Positions 1 through 10,227 of a stretch of 64,000 bases of DNA are shown here, piece after piece (within the stretch, counting starts at the first letter, position 1; every line of letters starts with the position of its first letter). The DNA lies in NCBI RefSeq assembly GCF_023150065.1, contig NZ_JAKLLN010000005.1:124001-188000 (forward strand), read 5' to 3'. A model generated the notes under the pieces. It was given only the letters and a program-made list of their open reading frames with translations, ran no database searches and was not told where the DNA came from. Origin of the DNA: Zoogloea sp. (GTDB lineage: Bacteria > Pseudomonadota > Gammaproteobacteria > Burkholderiales > Rhodocyclaceae). A program made the translations under genes and the position numbers.

Positions 1-686
<686 letters not shown>

Positions 687-1784
687 TTACTTGCGGCCCT
701 TGCCGGTGCGGGCCGCCTGCATGAAGTTGTCGAAGCGATTCTCGGCCACTGCGAACCACTGCAGCTGGTCGTCGCGGAATTTCTTCCAGGGCTCGTAGAT
801 CTTCTTGAACCTGGGGTTCTTGGCCGCGGTTTCCTCGTAGAGCTCCGTGGCGATCTTGTAGCCGGCGGCCATCATCTCGTGGGGGAAGGGGCGCAACTGG
901 GTGCCGGAGCCGATCAGCTGCTTGAGGGCTGTCGGGTTCTTGACGTCGTAGGCCGCCTGCATCTCGGCGTGGGCATAGGCACAGGCGTCTTCCAGGATGG
1001 TCTGGTATTCCTTGGGCAGGGAGGCCCAGTGCTTGGCATTCACGTAGATCGACAGCTGGGGGCCACCTTCCCACCAGCCCGGGTAGTAATAGTATTTGGC
1101 GACCCGGTTGAACCCGAGCTTATGGTCATCGTAAGGGCCGATCCATTCGGTGGCGTCGATGGTGCCCTTCTCCAGAGCCGGATAGATGTCGGCGGGGGGG
1201 ATCTGCTGGGGCACCACGCCCATGCGGGCCAGCACCTGCCCGGCAAAGCCGCCAACCCTGAACTTGAGACCCTTGAGGTCGTCGAGGTTCTTGATCTCCT
1301 TGCGGAACCAGCCGCCCATCTGGGTGCCGGTGTTGCCGCAGGGGATGTTGACGATGTTGTAGTCCTTGAAAAACTCGCGCATCAGCTCCAGGCCGCCGCC
1401 GTCGAACATCCAGGCGGTCTGCTGACGGCTGTTGAGGCCGAAGGGCAGGGCGGTGTCGAAGGCCAGGGCCGGGTCCTTGCCGATGTACCAATACGAGGCG
1501 GCATGCCCCATCTCGACGGTGCCGTCCTTGACCGCATCCAGGACGCCAGGGGTGGGCACGATCTCGCCAGCGGCAAACAGGCCGATCTGGAACTTGCCGC
1601 CGGTGGCCGCGGCGACGCGGCGGGCGACGGTCTCGGTGGCGCCATAGATGGCATCCAGGGTCTTCGGAAAGCCCGAGGCCAGGCGCCACTTGATGGTGGG
1701 CAGATCAGCCGCAAGGGCCGGGGCGGCCACGGCGCCGGCAGCGACGCCGGCCGTGGCTTGTTTCAGGAAACTACGCCGTTCCAT
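687..1784 (-). CDS. TRAP transporter solute-binding protein, DctP family
   Basis: A 365-residue periplasmic binding protein of a TRAP transporter, a typical full length. Residues 1-25 form a Tat-type signal: twin arginine R3-R4 followed by SFLK, then an Ala-rich segment ending APALA. The mature protein contains features typical of the DctP/TakP family: a conserved WRLASGFP start, [18 protein letters not shown] in the middle, and WEGGPQLSIYVN later. A Tat signal suggests export in folded form. The gene is preceded by GAGGACACATC before the ATG. It is the intact upstream copy of a tandem pair with the gene at 1-509. Ligand identity cannot be read from sequence. Confidence 0.92.
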   Translation of the reverse strand: MERRSFLKQATAGVAAGAVAAPALAADLPTIKWRLASGFPKTLDAIYGATETVARRVAAATGGKFQIGLFAAGEIVPTPGVLDAVKDGTVEMGHAASYWYIGKDPALAFDTALPFGLNSRQQTAWMFDGGGLELMREFFKDYNIVNIPCGNTGTQMGGWFRKEIKNLDDLKGLKFRVGGFAGQVLARMGVVPQQIPPADIYPALEKGTIDATEWIGPYDDHKLGFNRVAKYYYYPGWWEGGPQLSIYVNAKHWASLPKEYQTILEDACAYAHAEMQAAYDVKNPTALKQLIGSGTQLRPFPHEMMAAGYKIATELYEETAAKNPRFKKIYEPWKKFRDDQLQWFAVAENRFDNFMQAARTGKGRK

Positions 1785-1846
1785 GATGTGTCCTCTTCTA
1801 TGTCGTTATGGACGAAAACCTGAATTCCTGATGCAGCCGGGGCGGA

Positions 1847-3187
1847 TCAGGCGCCGGCCACGGTCATGCGATCGACGAGGATGGAGCCGCAGTGCTTGGA
1901 GCCACGCACCAGCACATCGGAGCCGATCTCCTGGATGCCCATCAGCATGTCCTTGAGGTTGCCGGCAATGGTGATCTCATGCACCGGGTACTGGATCTTG
2001 CCGTTCTCGACCCAGAAACCGGCGGCGCCGCGGGAGTAGTCGCCAGTGACGTAATTGACCCCGTGCCCGAGCAGCTCGGTGACCAGCAGGCCGCGGTCCA
2101 TCTGTTTGATCAGGCCGTCCAGATCGTACTGTCCCGGCTTGACCAGCAGGTTGTGGCTGCCGCCGGCATTGCCGGTGGTCTGCATGCCCAGCTTGCGCGC
2201 CGAGTAGGTGCTCAGGAAATAGCCCTGCAGCACGCCGTCGATGATGACCTCGCGATCGTGGGTGGCCACACCATCGTCGTCGAAGGGGCTGCTGGCGAAG
2301 GCCTTGGCCAGGTGCGGCCGTTCGCAGATCTGGATGTGCCCGGGAAAGACCTGCTTGCCCAGGCTGTCGAGCAGGAAGCTGGACTTGCGGTAGAGGGCGC
2401 CACCGCTCACCGCATGCACGAAGGCGCCGATCAGGCCGGCAGCAAGCGGGGCTTCGAAAAGCACCGGCACCTCGCAGGTGGGGATCTGGCGTGCACCGAG
2501 GCGTGCCAGCGCGCGGCGCGCGGCGAAGGTGCCGATTTCCTCGGCGTCGGCCAGTTCCGACGGATCACGCTTGGTGGTGTACCAGTCGTCCCGCTGCATG
2601 TCGTCGCCCTCGCCGGCAATCACCGAGCACGACAGGTAGTGGCGGGAGCTGGCGTAGCCCCCCATGAAGCCCAGGCTGTTGGCGGAGATGAAATGGGCTT
2701 CCTGCATGGAGAGGCTGGCCCCGTCGGAGTTGCGGATCTCGGGGCTGACGGCGAAGGCGGCGCGCTCGCTGCGGCGGGCCAGCTCGATGGCTTCTTCGGT
2801 GCTCAGCTTCCACGGGTGGTACAGATCGAAATCGGGGAAGCTTCTGGCCAGCAGGGCTTCGTCAGGCAGGCCGGCGGCCGGGTCGGGGGCGGTGAAGCGG
2901 GCGATCGAGACCGCTGCGTCCACGGTGGCCTTGAGGGCGTCCTTCGAGAAGTCGGAGGTGCTGGCGTAGCCGCGCTTCTGGCCGTCGTAGATGGTGACGC
3001 CGACGCCCTTGTCGCGGTTGTATTCGATGGTGTCCACTTCGTCGCGGCGGACGCTGACGGACTGGCCGAAGCCTTCGGAGACATCCACCTCGCAGGCCGT
3101 TGCGCCGCGCTTGCGGGCGAACTTGAGGATGTCCTCGGCGATGGTCTTGAGATTGTCCTGACTGAAGCTGAAACGGTTGTCGGCCAT
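1847..3187 (-). CDS. pmbA: PmbA/TldE family protein (metalloprotease TldD-TldE partner)
   Basis: A 446-residue TldD/PmbA family protein, matching the usual PmbA length. In enterobacteria it partners TldD in a cytoplasmic protease complex that matures microcin B17 and degrades CcdA. The TldD-type HExxxH metal motif is absent, as expected for the TldE/PmbA subunit. Recognisable elements are the N-terminal stretch of Cys-Glu-Val-Asp type (ACEVDVSEG), the SRHYLSCSVIAGEGDDMQRD segment, and the C-terminal GNAGGSHNLLVKPG and TGDYSRGAAGFWVENG blocks. It is divergent from darP at 3256 with a 68-base gap; pmbA next to darP (yjgA) is a conserved proteobacterial arrangement. Confidence 0.95.
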   Translation of the reverse strand: MADNRFSFSQDNLKTIAEDILKFARKRGATACEVDVSEGFGQSVSVRRDEVDTIEYNRDKGVGVTIYDGQKRGYASTSDFSKDALKATVDAAVSIARFTAPDPAAGLPDEALLARSFPDFDLYHPWKLSTEEAIELARRSERAAFAVSPEIRNSDGASLSMQEAHFISANSLGFMGGYASSRHYLSCSVIAGEGDDMQRDDWYTTKRDPSELADAEEIGTFAARRALARLGARQIPTCEVPVLFEAPLAAGLIGAFVHAVSGGALYRKSSFLLDSLGKQVFPGHIQICERPHLAKAFASSPFDDDGVATHDREVIIDGVLQGYFLSTYSARKLGMQTTGNAGGSHNLLVKPGQYDLDGLIKQMDRGLLVTELLGHGVNYVTGDYSRGAAGFWVENGKIQYPVHEITIAGNLKDMLMGIQEIGSDVLVRGSKHCGSILVDRMTVAGA

Positions 3188-3255
3188 GGCTTTGCGAATG
3201 GGGGCTGGAGCGAAAGGCTATAATCTTACCCTTACAGAGCACTTCCCGCCCCCAG

Positions 3256-3816
3256 ATGGCCAAGCACAAATACTACGAAGACGAAGAAGACACCGGCCCC
3301 AGCAAGTCCGCGCTCAAGCGCGAGAGCACGGCCCTGCAGGATCTCGGCCGCGAGCTGGCCGAGCTTGGCAAGGAGCGCCTGGCCCGGGTGCCCATCGATG
3401 AAGACCTGCGCGATGCGGTCAAGGACTACCAGCGCTTCACCTCCCACGAGGCGCGCCGTCGTCAGCTGCAGTTCATCGGCAAGCTGATGCGCAACGTCGA
3501 TCCGGAGCCCATCCGGGCCGCACTGGATGCCTTCAAGGGCGTCTCGGCCACCGAAACGGCCAAGATGCACCGCCTTGAGAACCTGCGCACCGCGCTGCTC
3601 GAAGACGAGAAGACCCTCCACGGCATCGCCGAGACCTACCCGGGTGCCGACCTGCAGCACCTGCGCGTACTCCGTCGGAATGCGATCAAGGAGAAGGAGC
3701 AGAACCGCCCGCCGCGTGCCTTCCGCGAACTCTTCCGGGTGCTGCGCGAGCTCGAGGAGGGGGGCGCCGGAGCGGACGCCGACGCCTTCGACGAGGAACC
3801 CGGAGAACAGGAATGA
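3256..3816 (+). CDS. darP: ribosome biogenesis factor DarP (YjgA/DUF615)
   Basis: A 186-residue, highly charged protein matching the DUF615/YjgA family (E. coli protein about 183 residues). It associates with late 50S ribosomal precursors and helps assembly of the peptidyl-transferase centre. Family signatures seen are the acidic N-terminus, a KSALKRESTALQDLGRELAEL block near residue 15-37, and the HRLENLRTALLEDE-like helix later. It sits divergent from pmbA and its last four bases overlap the mog start (ATGA), so the two are likely translationally coupled. Confidence 0.95.
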   Translation: MAKHKYYEDEEDTGPSKSALKRESTALQDLGRELAELGKERLARVPIDEDLRDAVKDYQRFTSHEARRRQLQFIGKLMRNVDPEPIRAALDAFKGVSATETAKMHRLENLRTALLEDEKTLHGIAETYPGADLQHLRVLRRNAIKEKEQNRPPRAFRELFRVLRELEEGGAGADADAFDEEPGEQE

Positions 3817-4400
3817 GCGAGTTGCTGAAGATCGGCCTGGTCTCCATCAGCGATCGGGCCTCGACCGGCGTCTATGAAGACAAGGGCATCCCGGCCCTGG
3901 AGGCATGGTTTGGCAAGGCCCTGAGTTCTCCCTGGCAGATGGAGACCCGGCTGATCCCCGACGAGCAGGCCGCCATCGAGGCCACCCTGATCGAACTCTG
4001 CGACGTGGCGGGTTGCCATCTGGTGCTCACGACCGGCGGCACCGGCCCGGCACCCCGTGACGTGACCCCGGAGGCCACCCTGGCCGTGGCCCACAAGGTG
4101 ATGCCGGGCTTCGGCGAGCAGATGCGCCAGATCAGCCTGGCCTTCGTACCCACCGCGATCCTCTCCCGTCAGGTGGGGGTGATCCGCGGCCAGTCCCTGA
4201 TCCTCAACCTTCCCGGCCAACCCAAGGCCATCGCGGAGACCCTCGAGGGCCTCAGGGACGCGGAGGGCGTGCAGAAGGTGCCCGGCATCTTCGCCGCCGT
4301 GCCCTACTGTATCGATCTGATCGGCGGGCCGTACATTGAAACCCACGACGAGGTGGTCAAGGCCTTCCGGCCCAAGTCGGCGATCCGGCCCAAGGCCTGA
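3813..4400 (+). CDS. mog: molybdopterin adenylyltransferase
   Basis: A 195-residue protein, the same length as E. coli Mog, which adenylates molybdopterin before molybdate insertion. The MoCF fold signature is clear: TTGGTG at residues 73-78 and the catalytic-loop PEAT at about 86-89, plus the ISDRAS motif near residue 12. It overlaps darP by four bases. Its product would supply the molybdenum cofactor used by enzymes such as MsrP encoded just downstream on the opposite strand. It converges with msrQ across a 15-base gap. Confidence 0.95.
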   Translation: MSELLKIGLVSISDRASTGVYEDKGIPALEAWFGKALSSPWQMETRLIPDEQAAIEATLIELCDVAGCHLVLTTGGTGPAPRDVTPEATLAVAHKVMPGFGEQMRQISLAFVPTAILSRQVGVIRGQSLILNLPGQPKAIAETLEGLRDAEGVQKVPGIFAAVPYCIDLIGGPYIETHDEVVKAFRPKSAIRPKA

Positions 4401-4415
4401 TGCTGCCCGGTGAGG

Positions 4416-5087
4416 TCAGCGGGCGAAGATCTTGATGACCTTGCCCTCGAACTTCGGCTCCTGCGGCAGATAGCCGCCGGCCAGCTGCTTGCGGCGTTCC
4501 AGCTCTCGCCACCAGGCACGCAGGCCGAGCAGGGCGACGGCGATCACCGTGTAGATCAGCGGCCAGGTGACATCCTTCTTGACCAGCCACCAGAAATGCA
4601 CGCAGCCGAGCAGTGCGATCGGGTAGATCGCCCGGTGCAGGGCCTGCCAGCGACGGCCGCCAAGCCGGCGGATGGCGAAGTTGCTCGAGGTGGCGGCAAG
4701 GGGCGCCATCAACACCAGGGCGGCGAAGCCGACGGTGATGAAGGGGCGCTTGAGAATGTCCCGGGCGATGGCCTCCCAGTCAAAGAACTGATCCAGCCAC
4801 ACATAGGTGGCCAGGTGCGCCGTGGCGTAGGCGAAGGCGAACAGCCCGAGCATGCGGCGCAGGCGCAGGATCCAGTGCCAGCCGGTGAGTTTGCGCAGGG
4901 GCGTCACCGTCAGGGTGATGAGCAGGAAACGCAGGGTCCATTCGCCGGTGCTGCGGGTCAGGGCCTCGATGGGGTTGGCGCCCAGGCTGTCCGTCTCCAG
5001 GCCGCGCCACAGCAGGAAGGCGGGCGTCAGGCAGAGCAGGAAGAGGGCGGCCTTGATGGCGGAGAGGCTGGTCTTGCCGGGTGTCAT
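4416..5087 (-). CDS. msrQ: MsrPQ system heme-binding membrane subunit MsrQ
   Basis: An integral membrane b-type cytochrome of the YedZ/MsrQ family that passes electrons from the respiratory chain to periplasmic MsrP for repair of methionine sulfoxide. About 223 residues from ATG at 5087, with roughly six hydrophobic helices and conserved histidines in TM segments (for example ATAHLATYVW and YPIALLGCVHFWW). A TTG at 5114 would overlap the msrP stop and add nine residues; neither start has a strong ribosome site, so the start is uncertain. It lies directly downstream of msrP in the same direction, the standard msrPQ operon. Confidence 0.93.
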   Translation of the reverse strand: MTPGKTSLSAIKAALFLLCLTPAFLLWRGLETDSLGANPIEALTRSTGEWTLRFLLITLTVTPLRKLTGWHWILRLRRMLGLFAFAYATAHLATYVWLDQFFDWEAIARDILKRPFITVGFAALVLMAPLAATSSNFAIRRLGGRRWQALHRAIYPIALLGCVHFWWLVKKDVTWPLIYTVIAVALLGLRAWWRELERRKQLAGGYLPQEPKFEGKVIKIFAR

Positions 5088-5110
5088 GATGGGTGTCGAC
5101 TTCAATCGGG

Positions 5111-6049
5111 TCAAAAGTTGCGGCGCAGGTCCATGCCGGTGTAGAGGGATGCCACCTGATCGGCGTAGCCGTTGAACATCAGGGTCTTGCGCTTCGAAAA
5201 CTCACCGATGCGCCGCTCCGTGGCCTGGCTCCAGCGCGGGTGATCCACCTCGGGATTGACGTTGGAGTAGAAGCCGTATTCCGACGGACCGGCTTTCATC
5301 CAGGCGGTGACGGGCTGTTTCTCGGTGAGGCGGATGGCGACGATGGACTTGCCGCTCTTGAAGCCGTACTTCCAGGGCACCACCAGCCGTAACGGGGCCC
5401 CATTCTGGATGGGCAGCACCTCGCCGTAAAGGCCGAGGGCCAGCAGGGTGAGGGGGTGGCGTGCCTCGTCCAGGCGCAGGGCCTCGTTGTAGGGCCAGTC
5501 CAGAACGCCGCGGGTCATGGTGGCCTTGTCGTAGTGGGAGATGAACTCCACGAAGCGCGCGCTGCCCTGGGGATCGACGAGCTTGAGCAGGCTGGCCAGA
5601 GGGATGCCGACCCAGGGGATGACCATCGACCAGCCCTCGACACAGCGCATGCGATAGATGCGCTCTTCCAGCGGCGCCAGCTTGAGGAGCTCGTCGATGC
5701 TGAAGGTGCGCGGTTTGTTGACCAGGCCCTCGATGCGCACCGTCCAGGGGGCGGGCTTGAGCCGGTGGGTGTTCTGGGCTGGGTCTTCCTTGTCGGTGCC
5801 CAGTTCGTAGAAGTTGTTGTAGGTGGTAACCGCCTTGTAGGAGGTCTGGCTCTCGGTGGTACTCAGGGGGCTTTTCGTGATCGGGCCGAGGGGCGACGGG
5901 GCGGCGTGGGCCAGCCCGGCGGGCAGGCTGCCGGCAAGGGCCAGGCTGCCGGCCAGGCCCATGAAGCGGCGGCGCTCCCGGTACAGATCGGGCGCGGTGA
6001 TCTCGGAAGGCAGGATGGGGGTGGGGTGGCGGATCAGCATGATGGGCAT
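5111..6049 (-). CDS. msrP: protein-methionine-sulfoxide reductase catalytic subunit MsrP
   Basis: A periplasmic molybdopterin oxidoreductase of the SUOX family that reduces methionine sulfoxide in envelope proteins. From ATG at 6049 it is 312 residues. A twin-arginine signal is visible (R27-R28 in RERRRFMGL, then an Ala/Leu-rich stretch ending AHA near residue 49), consistent with Tat export with cofactor bound. The molybdenum-ligand cysteine is in the conserved MRCVEGWSM block (Cys136). Further family motifs are [19 protein letters not shown] near the C-terminus. ATG at 6040 is an alternative start; the open frame extends further upstream but that part is not protein-like. It is followed by msrQ. 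Confidence 0.94.
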   Translation of the reverse strand: MPIMLIRHPTPILPSEITAPDLYRERRRFMGLAGSLALAGSLPAGLAHAAPSPLGPITKSPLSTTESQTSYKAVTTYNNFYELGTDKEDPAQNTHRLKPAPWTVRIEGLVNKPRTFSIDELLKLAPLEERIYRMRCVEGWSMVIPWVGIPLASLLKLVDPQGSARFVEFISHYDKATMTRGVLDWPYNEALRLDEARHPLTLLALGLYGEVLPIQNGAPLRLVVPWKYGFKSGKSIVAIRLTEKQPVTAWMKAGPSEYGFYSNVNPEVDHPRWSQATERRIGEFSKRKTLMFNGYADQVASLYTGMDLRRNF

Positions 6050-6315
6050 ACCGGAAGGGGAGTGTCGGGTAGACGGAGCAGGGCGCCAAAAATTACAGGT
6101 GCCCGCAACAGACTCATGGTGCAGACCTCGGCGGTGGGCCTTGGTTCGCCGGGCGTTGCTGCGGCGAGCGCCTAGCGGCTGCGAAGCCGACTCTGCTAAA
6201 CTCAAGGCCCATTCGGGGTTTAGCCAGTGCCGCTCGTAGTTCGGGCGCCAGCCTGTCCGGCCAGCCGATCCCGCGAGTCCGACTCCAACGCCACAAAGCC
6301 TGATTCCGGTCCCCC
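6050..6315. other. divergent promoter region between msrP and surE
   Basis: This 266-base gap separates two divergent operons and should contain both promoters. I see no gene, no convincing -35/-10 pair and no clear operator repeat in it. Confidence 0.35.
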
Positions 6316-7059
6316 ATGCGTATTCTGCTGAGCAATGACGATGGTTATTTTGCCCCCGGCCTGCAAGCCCTCGCGGCTGCGCTCTCCGAGATTGGAAAAG
6401 TGACTGTCGTGGCGCCCGAGCGGGACCGCAGTGGCGCCAGCAACTCCCTGACCCTGGATCGGCCCTTGTCCCTGCGCAAGGCGGCCAGCGGTTTTCACTA
6501 TGTCAATGGCACTCCCACCGACTGCGTGCATCTGGCGGTCACCGGCATGCTCGACGAGCTGCCGGACATGGTGGTGTCGGGCATCAATCATGGTGCCAAC
6601 ATGGGGGATGACACCATCTACTCCGGCACCGTGGCGGCGGCCACCGAAGGCTTCCTGCTGGGCGTTCCGGCCATTGCCATCTCCCTGGTTGCCAAGGGCG
6701 CGTCCGATTTTTCAGGTGCGGCGCGCATCGCCCGGGAGCTCGTCGAACGTTTCCAGCGCGATCCGGTGAAGGTGCCGACCCTGCTCAACGTGAACGTGCC
6801 GGATCTGCCCTACGCGCAGATCAAGGGCATCCAGGTGACGCGCCTGGGCAAGCGCCACAAGGCCGAGCCGACGATCAAGTCGGTCACGCCGCGCAACGAG
6901 ACCGTGTACTGGGTAGGCGCCGCGGGCGCGGCCCAGGACGCCGGCGAGGGCACGGATTTCCATGCCGTTGCCAATGGTTACGCCTCCATCACCCCCCTGC
7001 AGATCGACCTGACCCACCAGGGGCAGATCACCACCGTCCGGGACTGGCTGGGCAAATGA
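6316..7059 (+). CDS. surE: 5'/3'-nucleotidase SurE
   Basis: A 247-residue stationary-phase survival nucleotidase that dephosphorylates nucleoside 5'- and 3'-monophosphates. The metal site is evident: the N-terminal [10 protein letters not shown] (D8, D9), RSGAS at about residues 37-41 and [12 protein letters not shown] in the middle. The length matches the family (about 250). It heads the widespread surE-pcm-nlpD-rpoS cluster and overlaps pcm by four bases (ATGA). Confidence 0.97.
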   Translation: MRILLSNDDGYFAPGLQALAAALSEIGKVTVVAPERDRSGASNSLTLDRPLSLRKAASGFHYVNGTPTDCVHLAVTGMLDELPDMVVSGINHGANMGDDTIYSGTVAAATEGFLLGVPAIAISLVAKGASDFSGAARIARELVERFQRDPVKVPTLLNVNVPDLPYAQIKGIQVTRLGKRHKAEPTIKSVTPRNETVYWVGAAGAAQDAGEGTDFHAVANGYASITPLQIDLTHQGQITTVRDWLGK

Positions 7060-7715
7060 GCAGCGAGGTCTTGCGGGCCGCACTGCAGACCGCCCAGCGG
7101 GCACGCACGCGCATGATCGAACGCCTGCGCGAGCAGGGCGTGCGTGACGAGCGTGTGCTGGCGGCGATGATGGCGGTACCCCGTCACCTGTTTGTCGAGG
7201 AGGCGCTTGCCTCCCGCGCCTATGAGGATACGGCCCTGCCCCTGGGCCTGCAGCAGACCATCTCGCAACCCTTCGTGGTGGCGCGGATGATCGAGATCCT
7301 GCGGGCCGGCCGCGAGCTGGGCAAGACCCTCGAGGTGGGCACCGGCTGCGGCTACCAGGCGGCCGTGCTGTCCCATGTGGCCACCGAAGTCTATTCCGTC
7401 GAACGCTTGCGGCCGCTCCTCGACCGGGCACGCAACAATCTGCGTCACCTGCGCCTGCCCAATGTGCGGCTGAAACATGCCGATGGCAGCCTGGGCCTCC
7501 GCGAGGCTGCACCCTACGATACGATCATCGTCGCGGCGGCGGCACCCAAGGTGCCCCAGGCCCTGGTGGACCAGCTGTCCGAAGGCGGGCGCCTGATCCT
7601 GCCGGTGGGGGCTGCCGAGCAGATCCTGGTGCTGATTGAACGCAACGCGCGCGGAATCCGAGAAACACGCCTCAGTGCAGTGCGCTTTGTACCGCTGCTG
7701 CCCGGCACCGAATGA
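7056..7715 (+). CDS. pcm: protein-L-isoaspartate O-methyltransferase
   Basis: A 219-residue SAM-dependent methyltransferase that repairs isoaspartyl residues in aged proteins. The SAM-binding glycine motif is [16 protein letters not shown], followed by an acidic post-motif (VYSVER). The N-terminal VPRHLFVEE and [12 protein letters not shown] blocks are typical of the family. It overlaps surE upstream and the nlpD start downstream by four bases each, indicating tight translational coupling. Confidence 0.97.
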   Translation: MSSEVLRAALQTAQRARTRMIERLREQGVRDERVLAAMMAVPRHLFVEEALASRAYEDTALPLGLQQTISQPFVVARMIEILRAGRELGKTLEVGTGCGYQAAVLSHVATEVYSVERLRPLLDRARNNLRHLRLPNVRLKHADGSLGLREAAPYDTIIVAAAAPKVPQALVDQLSEGGRLILPVGAAEQILVLIERNARGIRETRLSAVRFVPLLPGTE

Positions 7716-8716
7716 AGTTCCCAGAAAGCATGAAGTTGTCGCGTTTTACCTTGTGTTCCCTCGCGCTTGCTCTTGGCGTGACCGGCTGTGCCACCAACTC
7801 ACCGGCGCCCGTGGCCGAGCGTACCCGCCCGCCTGTCGTCACCAGTACCGAAAAGACCGAGGCGCCACCGGCGCCTCCCCGGGTGGCACGTCCGGGCTAT
7901 TACATCGTCAAACCGGGTGACACCCTCATCCGTATTGCCCTCGACCATGGCCAGAATTACCGGGATATCGCCGCCTGGAGCGGGTTGGAGAACCCCAATC
8001 TGATCGAGGTCGGGCAGGAATTGCGGGTGCGTCCGCCGGAGTCGACTGCCGTGACCCGGCCGGTGACCACCTCCACCGTCGAGGTGCGTCCGGCGGCAAC
8101 TCCCGCGACGACGACAGCGCCCGTGGCGGTTCCGGCCGATGGGGTGCGGCGTGAGCCCAAGGGTGGCAAGCTGCCTTACTCCGAACAGGCCTGGGCCCAG
8201 GCCCAGAAGCCGGAGGCCCCGATCGTCATTGCCAAGATTGATCCAAAGCCGGAGCCCAAGCCCGAAGTGAAGCCCGAGGTGAAGCCTGAGGCAAAACCCG
8301 AGGCGAAGCCGGAGCCCCGCCCTGAAGACGGCAAGGCCAACGGAAACGGCACGATCGAGTGGGCCTGGCCTACCGCCGGCAAAGTGATCGCCGGCTTCAA
8401 CGAAACCTCCAGCAAGGGTGTGGATCTGGCTGGCAAGCCGGGTGATCCGGTGCTCGCGGCAGCAGGCGGGCGCGTCGTTTATGCCGGCACGGGGCTGCGC
8501 GGTTATGGCAAACTCGTGATCGTCAAGCATGACAACAGCTACCTGAGTGCCTACGCCCACAACCAGAGTCTGCTGGTCAAGGAAGGGCAGGCAGTGAGCA
8601 AGGGCCAGAAGATTGCCGAGTTGGGTGACACCGACAGTGATCGTCCGAAGCTGCATTTCGAGATCCGGCGGCAGGGCAAGCCGGTCGATCCGGGCAAGTA
8701 CCTCCCGCCGCGCTGA
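7712..8716 (+). CDS. nlpD: LysM/M23 peptidoglycan-binding lipoprotein NlpD
   Basis: A 334-residue outer-membrane lipoprotein; NlpD activates the amidase AmiC in daughter-cell separation. A lipobox ending in Cys is seen in LALGVTGC after the hydrophobic N-terminus. A LysM domain follows at about residues 62-105 ([19 protein letters not shown]). A Pro/Lys/Glu linker has short tandem units of the form [11 protein letters not shown] at about 175-205. A C-terminal M23/LytM domain covers about 215-330, degenerate as in NlpD: the full HxGxD zinc motif is replaced by KGVDLAG, so it is probably a regulator and not an active endopeptidase. ATG at 7712 overlaps pcm; a second ATG lies six codons in. Confidence 0.95.
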   Translation: MKFPESMKLSRFTLCSLALALGVTGCATNSPAPVAERTRPPVVTSTEKTEAPPAPPRVARPGYYIVKPGDTLIRIALDHGQNYRDIAAWSGLENPNLIEVGQELRVRPPESTAVTRPVTTSTVEVRPAATPATTTAPVAVPADGVRREPKGGKLPYSEQAWAQAQKPEAPIVIAKIDPKPEPKPEVKPEVKPEAKPEAKPEPRPEDGKANGNGTIEWAWPTAGKVIAGFNETSSKGVDLAGKPGDPVLAAAGGRVVYAGTGLRGYGKLVIVKHDNSYLSAYAHNQSLLVKEGQAVSKGQKIAELGDTDSDRPKLHFEIRRQGKPVDPGKYLPPR

Positions 8717-8876
8717 TTCACTCCGGATTTCCGGGGTGAGCGAGGCAGTGTATTGACGGCAGGACAACCGATGCCAGGCCCTCACCCTCCGTGATGACGG
8801 TGAAGGGGCCAGGCCTGACAGTGTCGGAGCTTCGCGATTCCGGCCACGCTGTGCCCCATGATCCAGAGAGGAATCC
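8717..8876 (+). promoter_or_regulatory. nlpD-rpoS intergenic leader
   Basis: The 160 bases between nlpD and rpoS begin with an imperfect hairpin (CACTCCGG-ATTT-CCGGGGTG, about 8720-8739). The region ends with an AGAGAGGAATCC ribosome site before ATG 8877. No strong promoter is recognised. In other proteobacteria the main rpoS promoter lies inside nlpD; that is prior knowledge, not seen here. Confidence 0.3.
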
Positions 8877-9812
8877 ATGTACGATCCGGCAGCGCCTGAG
8901 GAACTGGAAACCCCCGAGCCGGACTTGCCCCCGGAGGTCGAGGTCTTCCTCGAAGTGCCGGCGGCGTCGCCCGACACCGACTTCCTGGGCGACGTCACCC
9001 AGCTATATCTCAACGAGATCGGGGCCAATCCGCTGCTTACCGCGGAGGAAGAGTTGGCCCTGTCGCGGCGGGTCCGGCTGGGAGACTTCGAGGCGCGCCA
9101 GACCATGATCGAGCGCAACCTGCGCCTAGTCGTGAATATCGCCAAGCACTACCTCAACCGGGGCATTCCGCTGCTCGATCTGGTGGAGGAGGGCAATCTG
9201 GGCCTCATCCACGCCCTCGAAAAATTCGATCCCGAGCGGGGTTTCCGCTTTTCCACCTATGCCACCTGGTGGATCCGCCAGAACATCGAGCGGGCCATCA
9301 TGAACCAGTCGCGCACCATCCGTCTGCCGGTGCACGTGGTCAAGGAACTCAACCAGGTGCTGCGTGCCCAGCGTCAGCTGGAGGCTGCCGGCAACGGGGA
9401 TACGACCCTGGAAGAGGTGGCCCGGCGGCTCGATCGCCCGGTGGAGGATGTGCGCGCCATCCTGGCCCTCAACGAGCACACTGCATCCCTGGATGCCCCC
9501 CTCGACATTGACCCCACCCTGTCCATCGGCGAGTCCCTGGCCGATGACGACGCCGAGACGCCGGACGTGCAGATCCAGGATCTGGAAGTCGAAACCCTTG
9601 TCAGGGAGTGGATCGGTCAGCTCAGTGAAAAGCAGCGCCTCGTCATCCGCCATCGTTATGGTCTCGATGAGTGCGAGGTGCGGACCCTTGAGGAGCTTGC
9701 CGACAGCCTGGACCTGACCCGGGAGCGGGTGCGTCAGATCCAGCTGGAGGCCCTCGGTCAGCTGCGCCGCATCATCAAGCGGCGCGGGGTGTCGAAGGAC
9801 GTGCTGCTGTAG
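8877..9812 (+). CDS. rpoS: RNA polymerase sigma factor RpoS
   Basis: A 311-residue sigma-70 family factor for stationary-phase and general stress transcription. Region 1.2 begins at [15 protein letters not shown] (about residue 41). Region 2 follows with [17 protein letters not shown] and the -10 recognition segment [16 protein letters not shown]. Region 4 has the C-terminal helix-turn-helix ([19 protein letters not shown]). Length and position immediately after nlpD identify it as RpoS and not RpoD or RpoH. The start ATG 8877 has a GAGAGGA ribosome site. Confidence 0.97.
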   Translation: MYDPAAPEELETPEPDLPPEVEVFLEVPAASPDTDFLGDVTQLYLNEIGANPLLTAEEELALSRRVRLGDFEARQTMIERNLRLVVNIAKHYLNRGIPLLDLVEEGNLGLIHALEKFDPERGFRFSTYATWWIRQNIERAIMNQSRTIRLPVHVVKELNQVLRAQRQLEAAGNGDTTLEEVARRLDRPVEDVRAILALNEHTASLDAPLDIDPTLSIGESLADDDAETPDVQIQDLEVETLVREWIGQLSEKQRLVIRHRYGLDECEVRTLEELADSLDLTRERVRQIQLEALGQLRRIIKRRGVSKDVLL

Positions 9813-9863
9813 CTTTCCCGGTGGCTGCGGCCACCCCCCTCAAATCCCCCCAAGTCCACTGCC

Positions 9864-10217
9864 ATGAGCGAAACCCTTCGCGTGTATCACAACGCCCGTT
9901 GTTCCAAGAGCCGTGCGGCCTGCGCCCTTCTTCAGGAGCGGGGCTTTGCCCTGGAGGTGGTGGAGTATCTCAAGACGCCACCGAGCCGGGCCGAACTGGC
10001 CGGGCTGCTGCGCAAGCTGGGTGTGACGGCAGAGTCCCTGGTGCGCAAGGGCGAGGACATCTACAAGTCGGAGTATCAGGGGCGTGAGCTGGACGAGGAG
10101 GGGTGGCTGGATGCCCTGGTGGCCCACCCCATCCTCATCGAGCGGCCTATCGTGGTTCGTGGTGAGCGGGCCGTGGTGGCCCGCCCGCCCGAGAAGGTGC
10201 TGGGGTTGTTGGACTAG
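9864..10217 (+). CDS. arsC: ArsC-family glutaredoxin-dependent arsenate reductase-like protein
   Basis: A 117-residue thioredoxin-fold protein of the ArsC family. The catalytic cysteine is Cys13 in YHNARCSKSR, and the C-terminal RPIVVRGERAVVARPPE block matches ArsC, which places the conserved Arg before the GERAV turn. The reaction would be glutathione/glutaredoxin-dependent reduction of arsenate to arsenite in the cytoplasm. There is no arsR, arsB or acr3 nearby, so this is a stand-alone copy and could be an ArsC-like housekeeping protein. It converges with mltB across ten bases. Confidence 0.88.
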   Translation: MSETLRVYHNARCSKSRAACALLQERGFALEVVEYLKTPPSRAELAGLLRKLGVTAESLVRKGEDIYKSEYQGRELDEEGWLDALVAHPILIERPIVVRGERAVVARPPEKVLGLLD

Positions 10218-10227
10218 CTCCCCAAGT

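Noticed and set aside
7712-8716. Active M23 endopeptidase
   Set aside because: The HxGxD zinc motif is degenerate (KGVDLAG), as in NlpD amidase activators.
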